64,000 nt of DNA, taken from NCBI GenBank assembly GCA_023374025.1, contig SIJG01000025.1:536765-600764 (forward strand). The letters run 5' to 3'. Below the pieces are notes generated by a model. The model saw only the letters and a program-made list of their open reading frames with translations, was not told the origin of the DNA and searched no databases. This DNA is from Heterodera schachtii. Its lineage: Eukaryota; Nematoda; Chromadorea; Rhabditida; Heteroderidae. This document shows positions 47,557 through 57,384 of this stretch, one piece after another. The position numbers and the translations under genes were made by a program. Numbering within the stretch: the first letter of the stretch is position 1; each line of letters opens with the position of its first letter.

Positions 47557-50500
47557 ATGGCATTTCACAAAATCGATCTTTCTGTTCCGAGCAAAAAGCC
47601 GCGGCGCGGCGGCTTCCTAATTAATCAATTATTGGGAGATGTTCAAGAGGGTGCAGGCACCGCATCCTCTGCTTCTTCAAAATCGGCACCGGACTACGTC
47701 AAAAAGCTGGGCAGCAGTGTTGAGCATGTGCCCCGCTTCCAGTACAGCAAAGTGAAGTCACAGTTCAGCATTGTCGATGTGCCAGCAGCCAATCCCGAGG
47801 GGCTTCTTGCTGGCATCTTCCAGTACTGCATTGATGCGGCTTTGGGGGAGAGCCGGGAACGCGGCATGGAGCCAACTCACCTCGGCTGTCTCATCAGCAG
47901 TCCGCTGTTGACTGGCGGGGACATCCCCATCCCCATACGACAGATCACCGATAACACCGTAGACACAATACTGAATCAGTTCACTAAAGTGGCGCAGAGC
48001 AAACAGCAGCAAAACGTCACGCTTTGGGGTGAGCCCTTCACTGTTGTAGTGACGACAGTCGATCGCTCCAATCTTCCCGCTCGGAGAACCCTGAAGGGCG
48101 GTGCCCGGCGAAGCCTAGCACCAGTGCATCACCGAGTGACGGAAAATTGTTTGATTAAGGTCAGGTCGCGCCATCAAACCCAAACTATTCGATGACAATT
48201 TGTTTTAAGATTTGCAACCCGGACGGGCATTGCCTGTTCTACGCGTTGCAGGCAACGATGGTGGCCAAAACGGGCGGTTGGCCCCGATGGAAGTTCCATC
48301 GCTATGTGCATGGCATGCATGGTCAAGAGGGATGTCTGCGACGGGACGCTTTAAAATTAATGCAGCAAATTCGTGTACGGATCGGGCTGAATGCATACGA
48401 CGCCGAAATTTGTGTGCCGCGTGTGGTCGATCACTGGAACAACAGTCAGCAGCAGCATCGCTTTGCGGTGTTCATCTTCGGCGCTTCGGGACAGTACAAG
48501 CCACTCTTCAAATACGTCAACGACCATTACGACACTCCCATTGTGCTGTACTTCAACAACCAACACTTTGATGGAGTGCAAAAGTTGCATGGGTTGTTTG
48601 GTCGTCCTTATTGCCTTCAATGTGAAAAGCCGTACCAGCGACCATCAACGCACCTTAACACCTGCAAAGCGCGCTGTATGCTGTGTTCACGAGTCGGACC
48701 AACATTCCCCTGCACCCCCATGGATGGATTTTTCCACAATTGCGCGGGTTGCAACAAAAAGTTTCGGAACAACGAATGCCACCGACATCACCTAACATCA
48801 AGCTTTTGTGCCAAATCGAAGCAGTGCAAAGAGTGCGGCGTAATTTGGAATGTGCGAGACAACAATCGAAATGGGCGAAAGGTCGAAAAACTCGTTGAAA
48901 ATTCAATTTATTAGCGTTTTTAGGGTCATAAGTGCTTTGAGTCCTTTTGTCAATTGTGCAACACTTACCATAACCCCGAGCGGGGGTGCTTCATACAGCC
49001 CATTGAGCCAAAGGAACAAGACCCATACCGAATTGTGGCTTTCGATTTGGAGACGACTCAGCACCAGCCGGTGAGTCCGCAGCAGCCCGAAAGAAGAGAG
49101 CACCAGCCCAACTTCATTGCCGCACGGGTTGCTTGCCCTGAGTGCATTGACAACGGCAGCTGGCGCAGCAGGACAACAGCAGGGTGCCGAATTTGTGGGC
49201 CGCATCGGACTGTTGCGTTCTGTCAACGCCGCTTTGCGGACACGCACGTGGACCATCAGGTGGTGGTGGCCGACGACAATCCATTGGCGGCATTTGTGCA
49301 TTGGCTCGTCTTCGAACTTCCAATGCGCTACGACACATACGCCTACTCTCATTTTGGCGGACGGTTCGACATGGTGCTGGTCTTCCGCGAGCTCTTCAGA
49401 ATTGGCTTTAACCCTGAGATGCTGAGACGAGTAAAAGCAACAGATTTTTTTATGGTGATAAAATTTAAAAATTTTAGGGTAACAAAATGTATGAGATGAA
49501 AGTGCGTAAGCAGAAGAGGCGCAACCCCAACGTCGTCTTCCGGGACTCTTTCAACCTGATGCCATGCTCACTGGCCGCGCTCGTCCCTTCATATGGGCTG
49601 GAGGTTGAGGACAAGCCGTTCTTCCCCCACCTGGCGAACCGACCGGAAAACTACGGCAGGGAAATCCACCCAACGCCCGACGACTACATGGCCAGCGGTA
49701 TGATGCCCAGCAAAAGGCGGCAATTCGATGCGTGGTACGCCGAGAACCGTCATCACCCGTTCAAGTTGGATGAGGCATTAGCAAGGTGGTGTTTCTTTAC
49801 CAAAGTCCACTCATTTTGGCTCTCTCAGCTATTGCACCAATGATGTGGAAATCTTGATGGCCGCTCTCGTCGCGTTTCGACGGGAATTCTTCGACATTTC
49901 CCGGCGGCAAGAATACGTGGACGGAATAGACGATCGGGAAAATCACGACGGAATCGACGTTCTGCGAGAATGCATGACCATCGCGGGTGCATGCATGCGT
50001 CACTTCCGCACCAACCACCTGCCCGCCGAGCATCTGGCCATCGTCCCTGAGCGCGGCTATGACAACGCGCAGAACCAGAGCATGCTCGCGTTGAGGTTCT
50101 TCCACTGGTACGCGGAGGAGCACGGAGTGGAGGTGCAAACTGCCCACTCAGCCGGAGGAGAGAAGCGAATCGGACAGTATTCGCTGGATGGGTGGATTGA
50201 GGCGGAAGGGTGCGCCATTGAAGTCAACGGTAGCCTAATTTATTTTTATTTTTATGAATATATATTTAGGTTGCACTTGGCACGGGTGCAAAAAGTGCTA
50301 TCCCAACGACAACATGTTGCTCCCCAGTGGGAAAACAGCGTGGGAGGTGCGCGAGCGCGACGCCAAACGTCTGGAATTTCTGCGGCGGCAAGTGAACCGC
50401 GTGGACGTACACTGGGAATGCGATATCCATCGGATGCTGGAGCGGAGCAGAGAAATGCGCAAGTCGTTTGCTGATTATGTGGATGATGGGCCGTTGGTGA

Positions 50501-52172
50501 TCCGGGACGCGTTCATGGGAGGGCGGACGGGACCGCTGAAACTGCTGCGCAAAGCGGGACCAGGAGAGAAGATCTCCTACTACGACTTCACGTCCTTGTA
50601 CCCGTATATTAAGTATGTGTGGTGCTCGTCGTTTTTAAATGATAAAATTTTGAAATTTAGTTTCGTCACTCGCTACCCCATTGGCCATCCAAAAGTGCAT
50701 GTGTTGAACCGGCAAGTGGATTGGCGCAACGCAGCAGACAACCCCTACCCCTTGGCGCTGCTCAAAGTATGGGTTGTGCCGCCCCGTCGCGTCGACGTGC
50801 CCGTTCTGCCGGTGAAAGTTGGAGAGCGGCTTTGTTTTCCGCTCTGCATCACTTGTGCCAAAGAGCACCCGACTGGTGGTGTGAATCCTGACTACCACTG
50901 CGCGCACAATGACAGACAACGAGGTTGGGTCAGCACATGCACTTCGATTGAGCTCAACGCGGCGCTGGACGAGGGATACCTTGTCACGCGGGTGTTTCCG
51001 CGTGTTGGAGTACGAGCAGAGCGACGACCAACTGTTCCGCCCGTACATTGCGGAATTCATGGCTCAGAAGATCCAGGCCAGCGGCTTCGACAGCCATATC
51101 AGAGGGAATGCCGACAAAGAGGAGCAGTTCGTGCGGGAGTGCGCAGAGCAGTTCGGCATCACAATCGACCCGACAAAAATGGTGCTGAACAAAGGGAAGC
51201 GGTCGCTGGCCAAGCTATGCTTGAACAACTTATGTAAGTGATAATTTTAAGATCATTATTTTGATCAAAAAAATTAGGGGGCCGCTTTTCGCTCCGCAAC
51301 TTCGGTCTGTGCCAGACACTGATCACGGATGACCCGGCGATTTTGGCATGAATATTTGGACAACAAATCAATTGAGGTGACATCAATCGACCAATTGGAT
51401 GAGGATCACATACTCATCACCTATCTCCACAAAAAGGACTGGGTGGATGAGCATGCCTGCTCAAACATTGGTGAGGCACACACACACACACACAAAATTC
51501 CTGCTAATTTTTTGTTTCAGTCATTTCTCTGTGGACAACATCTGCTGCGCGCCTCGTGCTGCTCAAAGCCATGCAGAAGGTGGTCAGATCGCCGGGATCC
51601 GAGCTGTTGTACACGGGTAAAGCAAACAGTGCACAAAAACCGAAGAAATCAAATTATTTTAGACACTGACAGCCTCATTCTGGTCCACCCGGAGGAGCAG
51701 TGCCCACTGAAAACTGGCCCCCACCTGGGCCAGTTCACGGACGAGTACCCCGACCACGACATTGTGGAATTTTGCAGTGGTGGGGCAAAACAGGTGAATT
51801 TTAGCATTACTTTTTTTGTTTACTTTTGAGAATTTTACCGCGCTTTAGTATGGCCTATGTCTTCGGAGGAAGGGCGCGGAGGCGGGAGCCCAAATGGACC
51901 ATGTGCTCAAAGTGCGTGGGCTAACCCTGAACTATGATGTGCTCAACAACCAGGGGATGCGGTACGACTCATTCAAAGAAGAGGTGGTCCGTTTCGCAAC
52001 GACGGGCGACTATGAGCCGATAATCGTCACATACCCAAATTTCCTTCGCCCGAACATCAGGGAGGGAGGCCGAGTCGTTTCCATGCCTATGCAAAAGTGT
52101 TATCGTCCGTTTGTGGGAAAGGGCATAATAGGGGCTGATTTCAATGTGCTGAATTTTGGACACACACCGTAA
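47557..52172 (+). CDS. Protein-primed family B DNA polymerase (pPolB), spliced, frame broken twice
   Basis: One long gene in about ten exons with short introns (near 48,160-48,210; 48,880-48,923; 49,432-49,478; 49,785-49,828; 50,230-50,270; 50,613-50,660; 51,235-51,278; 51,471-51,520; 51,618-51,660; 51,794-51,848). The N-terminal part holds LWGEPFTVVVTTVDRSNLP and HCLFYALQ, typical of Maverick polymerases, then a Cys-rich zinc-finger-like region (48,620-48,840). The exonuclease domain shows FDLETT (49,041), YSHFGGRFDM and YCTNDVEIL. The polymerase domain shows motif A YYDFTSLYP (about 50,580), motif B KRSLAKLCLNNL (about 51,200) and motif C DTDSLI (about 51,660, with an intron just before it). 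The protein would replicate the element with a terminal-protein primer. The coding frame changes near 51,000 and near 51,335, in each case without a usable intron. This copy is therefore defective unless these are sequencing errors. Confidence 0.88.
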
Positions 52173-52179
52173 TTTATTG

Positions 52180-52215
52180 TACATTCTCTCTCACTCTCAC
52201 ACACACACACACATA
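52180..52215. repeat. CT/CA microsatellite after the polymerase
   Basis: TCTCTCTCACTCTCACACACACAC in the 3' flank of the polymerase gene. An AATAAA signal follows at about 52,281. Confidence 0.6.
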
Positions 52216-52603
52216 CACATGACTATTTATTTCATTTGTACATCTAATTGTGTACATTTTATGCCATTTTATACGTTTTAATAAAAAATTAGTGCATAAT
52301 TAGTGAATGGAAGATGCTATTATGAAATAATTAATCATTAGAAGAAGTCAATTTTAGGTAGAAAAATGCATAATTAAGCACGCGAAGATGCAATTTATGT
52401 TAAAAATGAGCAATGGAAAATGCATTAAAAATGGAAATGAACATTTTGGGTAGAAAATTGCATAATTACAGTTTCACCAGTAGGATGATGGTGCAGCATC
52501 TTGACTGCACTCATTACGCCCAATGTCCATGTCATCGTCCTCCAGTATTAGGTGCAGTGATGTGTGGTGCGATGATGTGCTTGCTTTGTCGTTGTCGTCA
52601 ATT

Positions 52604-53023
52604 TCAGGTGAAAAGATTGCCCAACCAATTGTTGTCGACGTCCATGTTGTCATCAATCAGCTCAAGCAGCTCCATTGGGTAGTGCCGGTCCTCCCCTCCC
52701 CCCGAAAAGCGTTCAACAATGCACGGCACATAAGGGAAGTGCAGCTTTATGCGGTGGCGGGCGTAAAAATGAGCAGCCACATTGATGTTGAACGGGTTGC
52801 GCAAGTGGCCATAAGCGGGAAGAAATGCTGCGCCTTGTGCCGAAATCCCTCCAATAAAGAAGGTTTTGGTGAGCCCGTTACGGTCGTTGTAGGTGGTGCG
52901 CACTTTGCGCCCAATTAGGTGTTTCAGCACGAGTGCGCGGTCCTCGGGGTGGTTGAGCCGGTCTCGCAACAATTTGACAGGACATTTGAGCAGCTGAGCG
53001 CAAAAGACGCTTACGAGAACCAT
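52604..53023 (-). CDS. Free-standing PAZ-domain protein (Argonaute-derived)
   Basis: An intact 139-residue ORF on the minus strand, intronless, starting at 53,023. From about residue 38 to 125 it matches an Argonaute PAZ domain: KVRTTYNDRNGLTKTFFIGG, then LPAYGHLRNPFNINVAAHFY, then RHRIKLHFPYVPCIVE and RHYPMELLELID. The spacing of the VAAHFY, FPYVPCI and YPMELLEL blocks is that of nematode Argonautes. PAZ binds the 3' end of small RNAs. No N, MID or PIWI domain is present, and the neighbours are other element genes. An open frame over most of the length and its own TATA box (53,063-53,069, reverse orientation, about 45 bp upstream) argue for a functional gene. The tail ends in an acidic stretch and could continue by splicing into DDDMDIGRNE at about 52,530. 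A role in sequestering host small RNAs is inference. Confidence 0.75.
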   Translation of the reverse strand: MVLVSVFCAQLLKCPVKLLRDRLNHPEDRALVLKHLIGRKVRTTYNDRNGLTKTFFIGGISAQGAAFLPAYGHLRNPFNINVAAHFYARHRIKLHFPYVPCIVERFSGGGEDRHYPMELLELIDDNMDVDNNWLGNLFT

Positions 53024-53062
53024 TGCAGGAGAAAATGGAAGTCAGATGTGCATGGATTTCAC

Positions 53063-53069
53063 TTTTATA
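53063..53069 (-). promoter_or_regulatory. TATA box of the PAZ gene
   Basis: TATAAAA on the minus strand, about 40-46 bp before the PAZ start codon. With the opposite-facing TATA-like sequence at 53,133 it forms a compact bidirectional promoter that also holds two CACGCCCAC boxes (about 53,088 and 53,115). Confidence 0.55.
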
Positions 53070-53132
53070 TCCGGAAAAGTGGTGCCACGCCCACACCAAA
53101 CTTTTTACCCTGACACGCCCACTTCCAACCAA

Positions 53133-53141
53133 AATATTTAA
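53133..53141 (+). promoter_or_regulatory. TATA-like box of the 116-aa gene
   Basis: AATATTTAA lies 50 bp before ATG 53,183. Confidence 0.35.
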
Positions 53142-53182
53142 CCCGGCCAAAACTCAAAATCATTCTACCAAATCTTTCCAAA

Positions 53183-53580
53183 ATGAAGCAACGCGCTGCT
53201 ACTCTTACTGATGCTTCTGCTGAGCAACATCCCGAGCCCAAACCACAGGAAGAGACCCTCAAAAATGTTGAGCCGAAGGATGAGTCGGCAACCAAGAAAC
53301 GCAAAGTGGAGGACCGAGAGTTGTGGAAGTTGGCAAAGGGCAAATTTTTGCTGGCGACCTATTTGTGTCCTGGTAACCAACAACAAAAATTATTACATTT
53401 TTAATTAATTAATTTTGAGATGATTGGAATCGACTGTTCAACAATCAGCAGAAGGTGAAACGTGTGGAGGGCGATCGTGTTTGCTTCAGCTTTGATCTGT
53501 GTGAGGAGTGCGCATTGGCCAATTGCCGCGCAACGGACCTGCTGGCTCCGATGAAAAAAAGACCCAAAAATGATTTTTGA
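53183..53580 (+). CDS. Small nuclear-like protein with Cys pairs (116 aa)
   Basis: Two exons (53,183-53,372 and 53,420-53,580) join in frame to 116 residues. The N-terminal half is charged, with a TKKRKVED stretch that resembles the classical nuclear localisation signal. The second half has LCPDDWN-type and CEECALANC cysteine clusters that could bind zinc. It ends with MKKRPKNDF. The family is not recognised. It is divergently transcribed from the PAZ gene with only about 160 bp between the start codons, so the two may be co-expressed. Confidence 0.6.
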
Positions 53581-53589
53581 ATTTCCAAT

Positions 53590-53870
53590 TGATTCGCATT
53601 TTTGTCCCTAATTCATTTGAATTGTTCCATATTTGGGATTATGCAATAATAATTAATTTTTTTCGGCAGTGGCCGCATTTGAACCTGTCACACGGTTAAT
53701 TAATGGTCAATAGGCATGCGAACCGAGCGCAGGGGGGGGGGGATGGCATTTCCTTTATTCCCCATCGATCCCATTGAATTTCCAACAAAAATGGCACCAA
53801 ACCAACGCAAGGGACAAAACCCGTCACTGTTCGGCACCGCAAGTGGCCAAAAATAATTTAAATCATTTTT
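53590..53870. other. Spacer with G run, no gene
   Basis: AT-rich DNA with a G run at about 53,733-53,742. I see no coding sequence or clear TATA box for the RING gene. Confidence 0.5.
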
Positions 53871-53877
53871 TTAAAAA

Positions 53878-54318
53878 ATGGGTTTTCAAGGATGCCATGA
53901 GTGTCACGGGGACCGGTGCATGCCATGTGCCAAATTGCGAGAGCGGAACCGAGAACGAGCAAGGATGGGGCTGTGTCATGGGCGCATGATGCTTGAATTT
54001 GGGCCGATGACGCGCCTACAAATGTGTCTGGCAACAACAGCACGCAATCCATTGGAGGCGGCGCAACAAGCAGGCCGCGAAACTCGGGCACTTTTTCGGT
54101 GGGGGAACCCGTTGGGAGCCGTCCATTTTCCCCCACAACTGTTTTATCCCACTGATGGGGGACTCTGCCTGTGCACTGTCCACACTGCCCAATTTTATGG
54201 GCAGTGTGGACATGTTGGCCTATGCCGTAATTGTTTAATTTATCATTTGACCCTTTCCGAGCACCCCCAGAAATGTCCATATTGTAAAGCTGTAACTAAT
54301 TATTACATGGAACATTAA
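53878..54318 (+). CDS. RING-finger protein (146 aa)
   Basis: An intact, intronless ORF. The C-terminus carries a RING-HC-like pattern: LCLCTVHTAQFY, then QCGHVGLCRNC and, after 13 residues, KCPYCK. The CxHx3Cx2C and Cx2C parts are canonical, while the first Cys pair is one residue apart rather than two. This layout resembles the terminal RING of IAP-type E3 ligases. The N-terminus has a second Cys-rich cluster (CHECHGDRCMPC) and a basic stretch. No BIR repeat is present. E3 ubiquitin-ligase activity is likely from the domain; the target is unknown. AATAAA follows at about 54,354. Confidence 0.75.
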   Translation: MGFQGCHECHGDRCMPCAKLRERNRERARMGLCHGRMMLEFGPMTRLQMCLATTARNPLEAAQQAGRETRALFRWGNPLGAVHFPPQLFYPTDGGLCLCTVHTAQFYGQCGHVGLCRNCLIYHLTLSEHPQKCPYCKAVTNYYMEH

Positions 54319-54369
54319 ATTTTTCATCAATACTCTGTAATTAATTATATTTTGAATAAATGTACGAAA

Positions 54370-54525
54370 AAATTTATTTTTAAATGATGAAAATAAATGA
54401 TGAAATTTAAATGGTGAAATTTAAATGAAATTTAAATAATGAAATTTAATGATGAAATTTAAATGGAATTTAAATGGTGAAATTTAAATGAAATTTAAAT
54501 GGTGAAATTTAAATGGTGAAAATGT
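54370..54525. repeat. AT-rich minisatellite (AAATTTAAATG units)
   Basis: Repeats of GATGAAATTTAAATG and GGTGAAATTTAAATG with small indels lie between the convergent RING and chromodomain genes. Confidence 0.8.
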
Positions 54526-54550
54526 TCAATTCGGCCGGCCACTGCACTCA

Positions 54551-56630
54551 TCAGCTCATACATTTGGTCACAAAGCGTCCCAATTTACTCTTCGCCTTAG
54601 GAAATATATAATTTATATTAAAAAATCCATTTTGTGTGTCTTACATCTTCAATTATGGTTCGGCCCTCGCGGCTTTCCATAAGCCCTTTTGCAAACAAAA
54701 TATTATACTTAGTTGTCCGCAATATGAATTCATCATCAATGTCATCCAACTTTGCCAACACTGACCAAAAATTATGCAATTTTTAATTCCCCTCACTCTC
54801 CACACCTTGTCCAAATTTAGGGTTGGCCTGGAGCTCATCAGCTATCGAAGCTGGGACGCTTTCGCCCAATAGCGCAGAGAGTACCGCGTCGACTGTTGCC
54901 ACTGTCCCAAATCTCTCAATGTACTCTGTACAGTCGGTGTCCTCCGACAAACACCATGAGTTGCGGCCGCGAAAGCCTATAAGTGCGAGAAAAAATGAGA
55001 GAAGAAAATGGATTGGTTAATGGAAAAGGAAAAAGAAAATTTAAAGTGAAATAGCAAGAGAGGTAGCGAAGCTAAACTGTGTTAACTCGGCCCACACCCT
55101 CAAATTATTCCGTTCCGAAAGTGGCGAAGCTAAACCAGGTTAACTCGGCACACGTTTGGAATTTTACAATAAATTTTCAATTTCCTTATCCATCCGTCCA
55201 CCTTTTCATTCACACATTTTTTCTTTCAATTTCATCATCAAACTCACCGAGCCACTCCAAGAAATAGCATTTCCTCCCCGATGCATGAGTGAATTGCGCC
55301 AAAACGCTCTTGACCTGGTACTGGCGAGTTCTTGGGTTCGGCAGTACACCGTGCGGAACATTGGGGCAATCGGCATTCACATTTACCTAGGAAGTGAATG
55401 TGTGTGTGTGTGTGTTGGCTTGAATTCGTGAAATTTTTTCGTACCGGTACGCGTCCACTTTTGTTGTAATTCTTCCTTTGTCTTCGGGCGGCATTGGACG
55501 AAGTCGAAGAAAGTGCTGGCGACGCCGTGCGCGAGACTGTGCTGCGCGAGCCGGACGATGAAATGCGCTGATTGGCCACCGCCCGCCGCAACAATTTGTT
55601 TCCCTTCAAATTAAAGGAATAATTTTTTTGGAAAAGCTTGTGAAAAATTACCGGTTGCCCAATTGTGTCGTCATTTTCATCCGCTGCCGCCTCAATTTGT
55701 TGTCCGCTTGGCATCCCAGTGCCATCGATTACTGCTGCTTTCGCCGCCAAGTGCTGTCGTCCGCCATCAATTGCTGCTGCTTCTGCCATGTGCTGTCGTC
55801 CGTCGTTGTTTGCTGCCAATTGCTGAAAAGACAGAGAATTTGTTCACAAAATTTAATTTAATAATGGCCCGAAATTTCCAAAATTAACAAGTTTTTTCAA
55901 TTTAATATTCATGCACCCTCTGGTGAATTTTGGAAACCCAAAAAAAAAGCCCCTCTTAGAAAACGCAAAAACCAAAATTGTACTTGTTCACCGGTGCCAT
56001 CAATTGTTGCTGCTGCTGCCGCCGCCAAGTGCTGTCGTCCGCCGCCATCAATTGCTGCTGCTTCTGCCAAGTGCCGTCGTCCGCCATTATTTGCCGCCAA
56101 CTGTTAAAAAGATTTAGAAATAATGAGAATTTATTAAACAAAACTAACCAAAATTTCCCAAATTAACAAGTTTTTTTTTTTCAATTTAGATGATTTCATA
56201 AAATATTCATACACCACCCGGTGTATTTTTAAACCAAAAGCCCCCCCCCCCTTAGCTAACGAAGACAAAAATTGTACTTGTCCGCCGGTGCCATCAATTG
56301 TTACTGCTGGCGGCGCCAAGTGCCGTCGTCCGCCATCAATTGCTGCCAACTGCTAAAAAGATGGAGAATTTGTTAAGAAAATTAAATTTAACAATTGCCT
56401 AAATTTTCCCAAATTAACAAAAAATTTTTCAAGTAAATTACTCATATACCCAAAAAAGGGCCTTTTAGCATTAAAATTGGTACTTGTCCTCCGGTGCCAT
56501 CAATTGTTGCTGCTGCCGCCGCCAAATGCTGTCGTTCACTATCAATTGCTGCTGCTGGCGCCTCTGCATCAGTTCCGTCGTGTTGTTCGGTGCCATTGTT
56601 TGTTGCCTTTCTTTTGCGCCGCGGTGCCAT
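54551..56630 (-). CDS. Chromodomain protein with duplicated repeat exons
   Basis: Nine exons on the minus strand (56,630-56,484; 56,352-56,278; 56,100-55,984; 55,822-55,652; 55,603-55,445; 55,386-55,248; 54,976-54,806; 54,760-54,645; 54,595-54,551) join with GT...AG introns in one frame to 379 residues. Exon 1 begins MAPRRKRKATNNG, a nuclear signal. Exons 1-4 each carry variants of the phrase DGGRRHLAxAAxTIDGTGxQ and share phase, so they arose by exon duplication. Exons 6-7 give a chromodomain: YQVKSVLAQFTHASGRKCYFLEWLG then, across the intron, NSWCLSEDTDCTEYIERF. The aromatic positions (Tyr, Tyr/Phe, Trp) resemble a methyl-lysine cage. The rest is helical. Chromodomains bind methylated histone H3, so a link to host heterochromatin is inferred. 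The family is otherwise unknown, and I know of no Maverick cargo like it. Confidence 0.75.
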
Positions 56631-56659
56631 GAAAGTATTACTGTTTTATCTAACAAAAA

Positions 56660-57035
56660 AATAAAAATAATAAATAAAACAATTCAATTGTAAATTTAAT
56701 GGTTATAATTAGGCTAAAATGAGCCCAAATCAATATTGTCAATGCCATTGGTCAGCGTCCCCCCCCCCTTCTTCATTAGTAAGCCATGTTGCCATTTTTA
56801 TTCTCTGCACTCACTTTGTGCACAAAATTTCTCTGACTGTCTGTCTCTCTACTCTCTCATCCATCTGTTTGTTTCTTCTCTCTCTCTATCTCTCCATCCC
56901 TCTCACCGTTTCACTCTCTCAGTTTTCCCTTCACTCTCTTCTCTTTCTCTACCTCCCCATGCACGCGCCATTCCTCGCTGCTGCACTGCTGACCATCAGC
57001 AGCCCCCCTCCCATTTCCATACAACAGATCATTAA
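56660..57035. other. Right subterminal region, CT-rich
   Basis: No gene is seen. Plus-strand ORFs here are pyrimidine-rich translations of simple sequence. A CCAAT box in minus orientation (about 56,745-56,755) could belong to the promoter of the chromodomain gene. Confidence 0.45.
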
Positions 57036-57384
57036 TCACTCACCCCCCCCCCCCCTTCCATTGGCAAATCTTTTTTTTTGCCAAAAAAGTTTTGCCCCCC
57101 CCCCCTCCCCCAATACATCAAAAGTTTTCCATTCCCCCCTTGTCAAATTTTTCAAAAAGTTTCCACTCCGCCAAAGCCTCAAAAGCGACGCCGCCTTCCC
57201 ACCGCCCGTGTGCCACAGGCACACGCGCGGTAAAACCGCGCGCCGCCTCCCCCTCACTCTCGCACCCCCCCTCCCTCCCGCGCGAACCCATGCCACAGGC
57301 ACGGGCTCGCGCGGTAAACCCGCGCGCGGCGGCAACACATCAAAGGCTAAACGGTCATTAATCGTTTTCACACCCTGCTACGAT
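56820..57384 (-). repeat. Diverged internal copy of the terminal repeat
   Basis: Ahead of the true right terminal repeat there is a second module with the same order of parts: CT-rich block, CAGATCATTAATCAC, C runs, CAAAAGTTTTCCATT, then GTAAACCCGCGCGCGGCGGC and TAAACGGTCATTAATCGTTTTCACACCCTGC in order. It ends at 57,384 without the outermost about 18 bp. It looks like a nested or tandem end left from recombination between elements. Confidence 0.65.

Noticed and set aside
48192..48914. Separate zinc-finger gene
   Set aside because: It is an exon of the polymerase: the preceding and following exons connect through short introns and the family order is continuous.
49845..50474. Independent 209-aa ORF
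   Set aside because: Only its first half (to about 50,230) is coding, as polymerase exonuclease and N-terminal palm sequence. The rest is an intron and an off-frame reading.
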